A stretch of DNA of 9,454 nt from assembly GCA_035279525.1 (NCBI GenBank), contig DATEHQ010000096.1:1-9454 (forward strand), read 5' to 3'. The notes beneath the pieces were generated by a model, which saw only the letters and a list, made by a program, of their open reading frames with translations, ran no database searches and was not told the DNA's origin. Below are positions 1 through 7,098 of the stretch, piece after piece (positions within the stretch are counted from its first letter, which is position 1; each line of letters starts with the position of its first letter). Both the position numbers and the translations under genes were made by a program. The stretch comes from DATEHQ01 sp035279525 (GTDB taxonomy: Bacteria > Chloroflexota > Dormibacteria > Dormibacterales > Dormibacteraceae).

Positions 1-49
1 GGCGGTGGATCGGATCATCCAGGTCCTCGCCCAGGCGAAGGTCGTGTAG
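1..49 (+). CDS. etfB: Electron transfer flavoprotein beta subunit, C-terminal end (partial)
   Basis: Only the last 15 codons are in the window, read in the frame starting at base 2 and ending at TAG 47-49 (AVDRIIQVLAQAKVV). The fragment is too short to identify by itself. The call rests on position: it runs directly into etfA, and etfB-etfA is the usual gene order for this heterodimer. The stop codon abuts the GTG start of etfA with no spacer, so the two are probably translationally coupled. EtfB binds AMP and carries the site that meets the partner dehydrogenases. Confidence 0.6.
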   Translation, partial: AVDRIIQVLAQAKVV

Positions 50-1009
<960 letters not shown>

Positions 1010-1010
1010 C

Positions 1011-1967
1011 CTACACCGCGTTCGCGGCGCCGGCGTAGCGCCGGGCCAGCTTCGCCATGTGTTCCACGAGCTCCGGCGGTTCCCCGATCGTGAAGTCCGC
1101 ATCGAGCAGGCCGAGGTAGAGCGCGAGCATCTCGACTGAGTTGGACCGTGCCAGCACGGCACATGTGTGGTCGTCGACCGGTTCGACGACGAGGTCGCGC
1201 GGAACGCGCTCCGCAATCGCGGCGGCCGGCGCGTGCACCGTCACCCTGCACACGAACTTCATGGGTGCGGACCGCACACTGCGCATCACGTAGGCCGCGA
1301 TGTCCGGCGCGGGCAGCTCTCGGGGTGTGAAGTGAGGGCCGGTCGGAGTCCTCAGCTTCATCCGGTCGACGCGAAACGTGCGCCACGCCAGCCGGTCGCG
1401 GTCCCAGGCCACGAGGTACCAGCGGCGGCCGAAGTTGACGAGCCGGTACGGCTCGAGCGAGCGCGTCGATTCCGTGCCGTCGTGCTTGCGGTAATCGATG
1501 CTCACCAGCTCACAGTCGCGGCAGGCAGCCGCGATGGTGGCGATGGAGTGCGCCTCGACGGTGGGGCCCGTGCTCGGCGCCGAGACGGTGAAGGCGTGCA
1601 GCGCGTTGACGCGCCGCCGCAGCCGAGACGGGAGGACCTGCTCGAGCTTGACGAGCGCGCTGACAGAGGTCTGCTCGATGCCCGCGATGCCGCCCCCGGC
1701 GGAGGACCTCAATGCCACGGCTACCGCCACAGCCTCGTCGTCCTCGAGCAGCAGGGGAGGCATGGCGGCGCCTGAACCCAGGCGGTAGCCTCCCGCCACG
1801 CCTGGGGTGGCCTCCACCGGGTAGCCCAGCGCGCGCAGCCTGGTGATGTCGTTGCGAACCGTCCTGGAGCTCACCTCCAGGCGCTGGGCCAGGTCGTGGC
1901 CGGGCCACTCGCGGCGCGATTCGAGCAGCGTCAGCAGGCGGAGCAATCGGGCCGAGGTGTTGAGCAT
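1011..1967 (-). CDS. WYL-domain (YafY/DeoR-like) transcriptional regulator
   Basis: From ATG 1967 the product has 318 residues. Residues 3-63 form a winged helix-turn-helix (HTH_11 type: LLRLLTLLESRREW, then the recognition segment SSRTVRNDITRLRALGYPVE and the wing GGYRLG). Residues 141-203 form the WYL domain with RRWYLVAWD (W183-Y184-L185) and a downstream TFRVDRM strand. A C-terminal WCX-like extension follows. WYL domains bind nucleic-acid or other ligands and tune DNA binding; the ligand here is unknown. An in-frame TTG at 1985 would add six residues, but it overlaps a candidate -10 box, and GAG lies about nine bases before the ATG, so 1967 is preferred. The gene diverges from the MFS exporter, which suggests local control of that transporter and of itself. 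Confidence 0.93.
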   Translation of the reverse strand: MLNTSARLLRLLTLLESRREWPGHDLAQRLEVSSRTVRNDITRLRALGYPVEATPGVAGGYRLGSGAAMPPLLLEDDEAVAVAVALRSSAGGGIAGIEQTSVSALVKLEQVLPSRLRRRVNALHAFTVSAPSTGPTVEAHSIATIAAACRDCELVSIDYRKHDGTESTRSLEPYRLVNFGRRWYLVAWDRDRLAWRTFRVDRMKLRTPTGPHFTPRELPAPDIAAYVMRSVRSAPMKFVCRVTVHAPAAAIAERVPRDLVVEPVDDHTCAVLARSNSVEMLALYLGLLDADFTIGEPPELVEHMAKLARRYAGAANAV

Positions 1968-1984
1968 GTTTTTCTCAACACTCA

Positions 1985-2013
1985 ATCCTATTGCGGAACG
2001 TTTCTTGCCGCAA
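1985..2013 (-). promoter_or_regulatory. Candidate promoter with overlapping operator dyad between regulator and MFS exporter
   Basis: On the minus strand TTGCGG (2013-2008) is followed after exactly 17 bases by TAGGAT (1990-1985), which fits a -35/-10 pair of moderate quality reading toward the WYL gene. The -35 half is one arm of a dyad, TTGCGG at 1991-1996 and CCGCAA at 2008-2013, separated by 11 bases, so the dyad covers the -35 and spacer. A repressor bound there would block its own promoter and could also affect the divergent exporter gene. A weak plus-strand -10 candidate, TAGCCT at 2021-2026, lies just beyond. The dyad and spacing are visible in the sequence; the regulatory role is inferred. 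Confidence 0.45.
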
Positions 2014-2052
2014 TGCCCAATAGCCTTCGGCGTGAAGCTTGCAGGTGGAAAG

Positions 2053-2059
2053 AAGGAGG
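2053..2059 (+). promoter_or_regulatory. Strong Shine-Dalgarno site that fixes the exporter start
   Basis: AAGGAGG lies six bases before ATG 2066. A TTG 27 bases further upstream (2039) is in the same frame, but using it would place this ribosome site inside the coding sequence. The ATG is therefore the likely start. Confidence 0.85.
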
Positions 2060-2065
2060 TTCGCC

Positions 2066-3493
2066 ATGTCCCAGGTCTCGTCCCGGAGCCAGGTCGTGCT
2101 CGCCACGCTGGGCGTCGCGCTGGCCCTTCTCCTGTCCGCGCTCGACCAGACGGTGGTCGGGGTCGCGATGCCCCGGATCGTGTCGGAGCTGCACGGTCTC
2201 AGCTACTACGCATGGGTCACCACGGCCTACCTGGTCACGTCCACGCTGCTCGTCCCGGTCGCGGGCAAGCTCGGCGACATGTTCGGCCGCAAGCCGTTCT
2301 TGCTGGCGGGCATGATCGGTTTCATCGCGGCGTCCGCGCTGTGCGGGCTGGCGCAGAACATGACCGAGCTCGTCGTCTTCAGGGGCTTGCAGGGAGTCTT
2401 CGCGGGCGTGTTGATGGCGTCGACGTTTGCTGTGCTCGCCGACGTCTTTCCGCCCGCCCAACGGGCCAGGATGAGCGGGCTCTTCGGCGCGATCTTCGGC
2501 ATCTCGTCCGTCATCGGTCCGACGCTGGGCGGCTACCTGACCGATGGGCCGGGCTGGCGTTGGGTCTTCTACGTCAACGTGCCGCTTGGCATCGCCGCCG
2601 TGATCCTCGTCGCGACCCGGCTCCCCTTCGTGCGCTCGAGCGCGCGGCTCCGTGACATCGACTGGACCGGGACCGGCCTCCTGTTCGCGGGCCTGACCCC
2701 GCTCCTGGTCGCCCTCACCTTGACCCGCGACCACGCGTGGTTGTCGGCGCAGGTGCTCGGATTGCTGGCGCTGGCCGCGGCGATGCTGGTCACCTTCTAT
2801 TTCGTCGAAAAGAGGGTGGAGCACCCGGTGGTGCCCTTCCACCTCTTCCGCCTCAACGCGCTCGCTGTCCCCTCGGTGATCTCCTTTTTCAGTGGGGTCG
2901 GAATGTTCGGCGCGGTGATCTTCGTGCCGCTGCTCTACCAGGGTGTGCTCGGTGTGAGCGCGACCTATTCGGGCCAGCTGCTCACGCCGATGATGCTCGG
3001 GGTGGTCGTCACCAGCACGGCGACGGGCGCGCTCATCGCGCGGGTGCCGGCCTACCGGTTCCTCGCCGCAGGAGCTCTTGCGGTGATGGTCCTCGGGATG
3101 GTCCTGCTGACGCGCGTCGGCCCGGGGGGCGATCCGTTCGAGGTAACCCGCGACATCGTCATCATCGGCGCCGGGCTTGGCGTCACTTTCCCGCTCACAT
3201 TCGTCGTGGCGCAGGCCGGATTGCCGCGGCAGCTGATCGGTGTCGCCACCAGCCAGCTGATGTTCTGGCGCAGCCTCGGTGGCACGATCGGGACCGCCGT
3301 CCTCGGATCGATTCTCGCCAACAGCCTGCCGGTTCCTCCCACGCGAGTGGGGCTGGCGAACACGCTGCACGAGCTCTTCTTCGTGGCGGCGGCGATCGCG
3401 ACGGTATCGGTGGTGGCGAGCCTGACGCTGCGCGAGGTGCCGCTTACGAGGCAGGTCGAAAGCCTGCCGGAGGGAGTCGAGGTCGCAGCCTAG
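2066..3493 (+). CDS. MFS drug/metabolite exporter, DHA2 (EmrB/QacA) family, 14 TM
   Basis: A 475-residue inner-membrane protein that probably exports drugs or toxic metabolites by proton antiport. Diagnostic MFS/DHA2 motifs are in order: LDQTVVGVAMPRIVSEL in the first helix (D27), motif A GKLGDMFGRK at 67-76 between helices 2 and 3, and motif C of drug antiporters, GAIFGISSVIGPTLGG at 141-156, followed by GWRWVFYVNVP. Long hydrophobic segments continue to about residue 460, which fits the 14-helix DHA2 plan. The length is slightly short for the family but complete. The gene is divergent from the WYL regulator, the usual arrangement for a regulated exporter. It ends 22 bases before the next gene. 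The substrate cannot be read from the sequence. Confidence 0.95.
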   Translation: MSQVSSRSQVVLATLGVALALLLSALDQTVVGVAMPRIVSELHGLSYYAWVTTAYLVTSTLLVPVAGKLGDMFGRKPFLLAGMIGFIAASALCGLAQNMTELVVFRGLQGVFAGVLMASTFAVLADVFPPAQRARMSGLFGAIFGISSVIGPTLGGYLTDGPGWRWVFYVNVPLGIAAVILVATRLPFVRSSARLRDIDWTGTGLLFAGLTPLLVALTLTRDHAWLSAQVLGLLALAAAMLVTFYFVEKRVEHPVVPFHLFRLNALAVPSVISFFSGVGMFGAVIFVPLLYQGVLGVSATYSGQLLTPMMLGVVVTSTATGALIARVPAYRFLAAGALAVMVLGMVLLTRVGPGGDPFEVTRDIVIIGAGLGVTFPLTFVVAQAGLPRQLIGVATSQLMFWRSLGGTIGTAVLGSILANSLPVPPTRVGLANTLHELFFVAAAIATVSVVASLTLREVPLTRQVESLPEGVEVAA

Positions 3494-3515
3494 CCGAAGC
3501 TAGGATTCGAAAGCT

Positions 3516-4421
3516 ATGCCCGAAGGCGCTCGGATGGACCGCGAGGCCGCCGAGCGCCTTCTTCGTGAGCGGATGGAACGGAGGCAGGCGAAGGACTTCG
3601 GGGCCGCGGACGCATTGCGAGAGCAGCTGCACGCCGGGGGCTGGGATGTCGTGGACAGCCAGGCCGGCAGCGAGCTGCAGGCCATCAAGGGCCCGCTCCC
3701 GTCTGTCGCCGTGCCGAGGCGCGCCGTGACCGCGCTGACGGTCGTGCACGGCTGGCTCCCCGACGCGGAGCGCTGGCTGCTCTCCGTCTTCACGCATTGC
3801 AAAGCCGACTTCGAAGCGCTGATCGTGAACAACTCGGGCGACGCGCGCATCGCCGGCTGGCTGCAGGGCCGAGCCGCGGAGCGGCTGCGCCACGTCGAGC
3901 TCGATCCGGTGCTTGGCTTCGGGGCCGCGGTCAACGCCGGCATCGAGGAGGCGGCGGGCGAGGTGATCGTGCTGTTCGACCCGGGCGTCGAGTTGAAAGG
4001 GGACGCGATCTCAACGGTGGTGAGAGCGCTGGCCGACGACTCCGTTGCAGTCGCGGGCGCCTACGGCCTGCGGGCCGGCGACACGATGCAGGAGTTCGCG
4101 GCGGCGGACGGACCGGAGGTCGACGCTGTCGAGGGCTACTGCATGGCGTTCCGCCGCGCCGACGCACTCGCCGCGGGTGGATTCGACACCAGGTTCCGGT
4201 TCTACCGCATCGCGGACATCGATTTCAGCTTCCGCCTGCGGGACCGGGGAGGTCGCGCGATCGTCCTGCCCGACCTTCCGCTCGAGAAGCACGAGCACCG
4301 GCTGTGGGAGTCGACCGAGCCGGCGGAGCGCGAGCGGCTCTCCCGGCGCAACCTCTACCGCTTCCTCGATCGGTGGAGAAGCCGCAAGGACCTGCTCACA
4401 CATAATTCCAGCGGTGGCTGA
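3516..4421 (+). CDS. Glycosyltransferase family 2-like protein with CysRS-tail-like N-terminus
   Basis: A 301-residue protein in two parts. Residues about 8-52 (EAAERLLRERMERRQAKDFG, then AADALREQL and WDVVDSQAGS) resemble the C-terminal helical tail of cysteinyl-tRNA synthetase, with its R..A/K-D-F..AD.LR..L..G..V.DS..G pattern. Residues about 70-265 look like a GT-A glycosyltransferase of the rhamnosyltransferase-like GT2 group: LIVNNSG (102-108), LGFGAAVNAGIEEA (133-146), VIVLFDPGVEL (150-160), GYCMAFRRADALAAGGFD and ADIDFSFRLRDRG (233-245). The usual NPD or DxD metal motif reads DPG (155-157), and the usual EDxD reads ADID, so activity is uncertain. ATG 3516 and ATG 3534 are both possible starts; the second has AAGG seven bases upstream. 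The 3' end overlaps the carboxyltransferase gene by eight bases. Confidence 0.78.
   Translation: MPEGARMDREAAERLLRERMERRQAKDFGAADALREQLHAGGWDVVDSQAGSELQAIKGPLPSVAVPRRAVTALTVVHGWLPDAERWLLSVFTHCKADFEALIVNNSGDARIAGWLQGRAAERLRHVELDPVLGFGAAVNAGIEEAAGEVIVLFDPGVELKGDAISTVVRALADDSVAVAGAYGLRAGDTMQEFAAADGPEVDAVEGYCMAFRRADALAAGGFDTRFRFYRIADIDFSFRLRDRGGRAIVLPDLPLEKHEHRLWESTEPAERERLSRRNLYRFLDRWRSRKDLLTHNSSGG
4401..4406 (+). promoter_or_regulatory. Possible -10 box for a leaderless carboxyltransferase mRNA
   Basis: CATAAT (five of six matches to TATAAT) ends seven bases before the GTG at 4414, which would put the transcription start at or next to the start codon. There is no Shine-Dalgarno sequence before that GTG. 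High-GC actinobacterial-type genomes commonly make leaderless mRNAs from such boxes. No convincing -35 is seen at 4378-4383, and the box lies inside the preceding gene, so a chance match is possible. Confidence 0.35.
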
Positions 4422-5976
4422 CGACTATTCGGGGCGGGTCTCTGACCTGCAGGCGAAGCGGCGCAAGAACCTCGGCATGGGCGGCGATGAGAAGATCGCG
4501 AAGCAGCACGAGCGTGGCAAGCTCACCGTCCGCGAGCGAATCGACGTGCTGTTCGACGCGGGCACGTTCGTCGAGCTCGGTCTGCTGGCCCAGCAGCAGC
4601 CGGTGCGCGGAGCCGTGGTCGATGCCGGCGGCACACCGGCCGACGGCGTGGTCACGGGGCATGGCGAAGTCGACGGCCGCCAGGTATGGGTGATCGCGTA
4701 CGACTTCACGGTCATGGCCGGGTCGATGGGGGCCGTTGGAGAGCAGTTCAAGGCGGCCCGAGTCCGGGAGCTCGCGCTCCGCTATCGCAAGCCGATCGTA
4801 TGGCTGCTCGACTCGGCGGGCGCGCGGATCCAGGAAGCCGCCGGGTCGACGTTCGCGGGCACCGGTTACCTGTTCTACGACCAGGTCGTCATGTCGGGCG
4901 TCGTGCCCCAGGTGGCGGCCATGCTCGGGCCCTGCGCCGCCGGCACCGCGTACATCCCCGGCCTGGCTGATTTCGTGCCCATGGTCAGGGGCACCTCGTC
5001 GATGTCCCTCGGTGGCGCGCGCCTGGTCAAGGCGGCCACGGGCGAGGAGGTGACCGACCACGACATGGGCGGATCGCAGGTCCACTGCTACGAGTCAGGC
5101 GTCGGCGACAACGAGGTGGACAACGACGAGCAGTGCATCGCTGCGGTTCGCCGGTTCCTCTCGTACCTGCCGTCGAGCAACGGTGATGCGCCGCCGTTTC
5201 GCGACACGGGCGATTCACGCGACCGGTTGGTGGAGGGACTCGAAAAGCTGGTGCCGGTCAACCAGCGCACCGCCTACGACGTGCGCAAGGTGATCGCCTC
5301 GATCTTCGACGGTTCGTCGTGGTTCGAGATCAAGCCGACCTGGGCGAAGAACATCGTGATCGGGTTCGCGAGGGCGGGTGGTCAGGCAGTCGGTGTCGTC
5401 GCCAACCAGCCCATGCAGAAGGGGGGCATCCTCGACTCGGACGCGGCCGACAAGGCCGCGCGCTTCATCCGGATGTGCGACGCCTTCAACGTGCCGCTGG
5501 TGTACCTGATGGACGTGCCGGGTTTCCTGGTCGGCTCCCACGTCGAGAAGGAAGGCATCATCCGCCACGGTGCCAAGATGCTGTACGCAACCTCAGAGGC
5601 AACGGTGCCGAAGATCACTGTGATCATGCGCAAGGCGTACGGCGCGGGTTACTACGTGATGTGCGGCAAGGGCTATGGACCGGACACGATCGTCGCGTGG
5701 CCGTTCGCGGAGATCTCGGTGATGGGTCCCGAAGGTGCGGTCAACATCATCTTCAACAAGCAGATCGAAGCCTCGGACGACCCGGAGGCGACTCGCGCGC
5801 AGATGATCGAGGCCATCCGCTCCCAGATCAATCCTTACCTCGCGGCCGGTTGGGCGATGATCGACGACGTGATCGACCCGGCTGAGACGCGACGAGTGAT
5901 CATCCGCGGTCTCGACCAGGCGCGAGACAAGAAGATCGACCGGCCGTGGCGCAAGCACGGCAACATCCCCGTATGA
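4414..5976 (+). CDS. Acyl-CoA carboxylase, carboxyltransferase (beta) subunit
   Basis: A 520-residue protein of the PccB/AccD5/MmdA crotonase-fold family, full length for the family. It moves CO2 from carboxybiotin to an acyl-CoA such as propionyl-CoA or methylcrotonyl-CoA. The start of the family is clear: DEKIAKQHERGKLTVRERID. In the N-lobe the oxyanion-hole segment is SAGARIQEAAGS (G136-A137). In the C-lobe GAGYYVMCGKGYGPD (G410-A411-G412) is the second oxyanion site, followed by SVMGPEGAVNIIF. The chosen GTG at 4414 matches where homologues begin; the frame stays open further upstream but reads as a shadow of the preceding gene. It sits seven bases before the BKACE gene and two genes before a biotin carrier, while no biotin carboxylase is present here. 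The acyl-CoA substrate is not determined, and a decarboxylase subunit of the same fold is the main alternative. Confidence 0.93.
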   Translation: MADDYSGRVSDLQAKRRKNLGMGGDEKIAKQHERGKLTVRERIDVLFDAGTFVELGLLAQQQPVRGAVVDAGGTPADGVVTGHGEVDGRQVWVIAYDFTVMAGSMGAVGEQFKAARVRELALRYRKPIVWLLDSAGARIQEAAGSTFAGTGYLFYDQVVMSGVVPQVAAMLGPCAAGTAYIPGLADFVPMVRGTSSMSLGGARLVKAATGEEVTDHDMGGSQVHCYESGVGDNEVDNDEQCIAAVRRFLSYLPSSNGDAPPFRDTGDSRDRLVEGLEKLVPVNQRTAYDVRKVIASIFDGSSWFEIKPTWAKNIVIGFARAGGQAVGVVANQPMQKGGILDSDAADKAARFIRMCDAFNVPLVYLMDVPGFLVGSHVEKEGIIRHGAKMLYATSEATVPKITVIMRKAYGAGYYVMCGKGYGPDTIVAWPFAEISVMGPEGAVNIIFNKQIEASDDPEATRAQMIEAIRSQINPYLAAGWAMIDDVIDPAETRRVIIRGLDQARDKKIDRPWRKHGNIPV

Positions 5977-5983
5977 GCTCGCG

Positions 5984-6889
5984 ATGAGTCCGGTTGTCAT
6001 CACCGCGGCGCTCACAGGGGTGCTGGCGACGCGCGACCAGTGCCCCGCGATCCCCTACACCCCTAAAGAGATCGGCCAGGAGGCCCGGCGCGCGGCCGAG
6101 GCCGGCGCCGCGATCGTTCACATCCACGCCCGCGACCCCGAAGGTGGGCCGGACTGGAAAGTCGAGACGTTCGGGGAAATCCTGTCGGAGGTCCGCGCGC
6201 GGACCGACGTGATCGTCAACTTCTCGACCGGCGCGATCGGGCTGGCCGCCGCGGACCGGATTGCGCACATCCGCGAGCTCCGACCCGACATGGCCGCGCT
6301 GAACATGGGCTCGATAAACTACGCGATCTACTCCGAGAGGAAGAAGGCGTTCTATCACGACCATGTTTTTGCCAATCCGTTCAAGGACATCCAGTTCTTC
6401 CTCGAGACCATGAGCGCCGCGGGCGTGCGACCGGAGATGGAGTGCTTCGACGCCGGCCACGTGGCAAACACCCGGCCGCTGATCGACATGGGCGTGCTGC
6501 ACCCCCCGTATGTCTTCAGCCTCGTCATGGGTGTGCTGGGAGGCATCCCCGCCACGACCCGTCACCTGGTCGACCAGGTCGACTCGCTGCCGGCCGGTTC
6601 GCACTGGCAGGTGATCGGGATCGGGGCGCGGCAGTGGCCGATGGCGGCCGCGGCCATCACGATGGACGGCAACGTGCGCGTCGGCCTGGAGGACAACTTC
6701 TACGTCGAGGAGGGACGGATGGCGAAGAGCAACGGCGACCTGGTGGAAAAAGCCGCCCGCATGGCCCACGACCTGGGCCACCAGGTGGCGAGCGTCGGAG
6801 AGGCGCGCAGAGCTCTTTCCCTCCCCGGCGAGCCAGGTGGGGAAGGGAGGGAGCCGAACAGCTCGGCCGTGGGACGAGGGCTCCGATGA
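5984..6889 (+). CDS. Beta-keto acid cleavage enzyme (BKACE, DUF849; Kce-like)
   Basis: A 301-residue TIM-barrel enzyme. BKACE proteins condense a beta-keto acid with acetyl-CoA and split it into acetoacetate and a new CoA thioester; the founding member is 3-keto-5-aminohexanoate cleavage enzyme of lysine fermentation. The metal-binding HxH is at H46 and H48 (AAIVHIHARDPEGG), the same numbering as in Kce. The third ligand is E236 in RVGLEDNFYVEEGRMAKSN. NFSTG (79-83) and MECFDAGHV are also typical. The family normally ends near VASVGEARRAL; here about 20 further low-complexity, Gly/Arg/Glu-rich residues follow. The stop overlaps the biotin-carrier start as ATGA. The substrate side-chain pocket cannot be assigned by eye. 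The neighbours suggest acyl-CoA or keto-acid catabolism rather than lysine fermentation specifically. Confidence 0.92.
   Translation: MSPVVITAALTGVLATRDQCPAIPYTPKEIGQEARRAAEAGAAIVHIHARDPEGGPDWKVETFGEILSEVRARTDVIVNFSTGAIGLAAADRIAHIRELRPDMAALNMGSINYAIYSERKKAFYHDHVFANPFKDIQFFLETMSAAGVRPEMECFDAGHVANTRPLIDMGVLHPPYVFSLVMGVLGGIPATTRHLVDQVDSLPAGSHWQVIGIGARQWPMAAAAITMDGNVRVGLEDNFYVEEGRMAKSNGDLVEKAARMAHDLGHQVASVGEARRALSLPGEPGGEGREPNSSAVGRGLR
6819..6847 (+). other. C-rich/G-rich hairpin at the 3' end of the BKACE gene
   Basis: CCCTCCCC (6819-6826) can pair with GGGGAAGGG (6839-6847) with one bulged A across a 12-base loop. There is no T-run after it, so it is not a standard intrinsic terminator. It lies where the enzyme's conserved fold ends and the odd C-terminal tail begins. 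It could modulate readthrough or mRNA decay ahead of the biotin-carrier gene, or be incidental. Confidence 0.35.
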
Positions 6890-7098
6890 CCGAGGTCAAA
6901 GCCGAGCTGGTCGGCAGCGTGTGGAAGATCACGACCCAGGTGGGTGCGCAGGTTCGCGTGGACGACGAGCTGCTCATCCTCGAGTCCATGAAGATGGAGA
7001 TCCCCGTCATGGCCCCCCGCGCGGGCACCGTGAAAGAGATCCGGGTCAAAGAGACCGAAGTCGTCAAGGAGGGCCAGGTCCTGGTCGTCCTCGAATGA
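6886..7098 (+). CDS. Stand-alone biotinyl-lipoyl carrier protein (TB7.3-like BCCP)
   Basis: A 70-residue single-domain biotin carrier. The biotinylation loop is LLILESMKMEIPV with the acceptor lysine K36. The rest is the flattened barrel of the biotinyl domain, ending in GQVLVVLE. Length and motif match the small mycobacterial biotinylated protein TB7.3, which has the same ESMKMEIPV core. It would carry CO2 from a biotin carboxylase to the carboxyltransferase encoded two genes upstream, in the cytoplasm. GAGGG at 6876-6880 is a good ribosome site five bases before the ATG. It overlaps its upstream and downstream neighbours through ATGA at 6886 and ATGA at 7095, so translation is likely coupled. 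Biotinylation itself is inferred from the motif. Confidence 0.93.
   Translation: MTEVKAELVGSVWKITTQVGAQVRVDDELLILESMKMEIPVMAPRAGTVKEIRVKETEVVKEGQVLVVLE

Noticed and set aside
2039..2065. Upstream TTG start for the exporter
   Set aside because: It would bury the strong AAGGAGG site inside the gene; ATG 2066 with ideal spacing matches the family N-terminus.
1988..3370. Long open frame (460 codons) on the minus strand opposite the MFS exporter
   Set aside because: Its translation is rich in Arg, His, Glu and Gln with no domain pattern, as expected for the antisense of a GC-rich gene; the plus frame has clear MFS motifs.
4045..4413. N-terminal extension of the carboxyltransferase to an ATG at 4045
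   Set aside because: These codons lie in the glycosyltransferase gene in another frame and give a Ser/Arg-rich shadow sequence; family members begin near GTG 4414.
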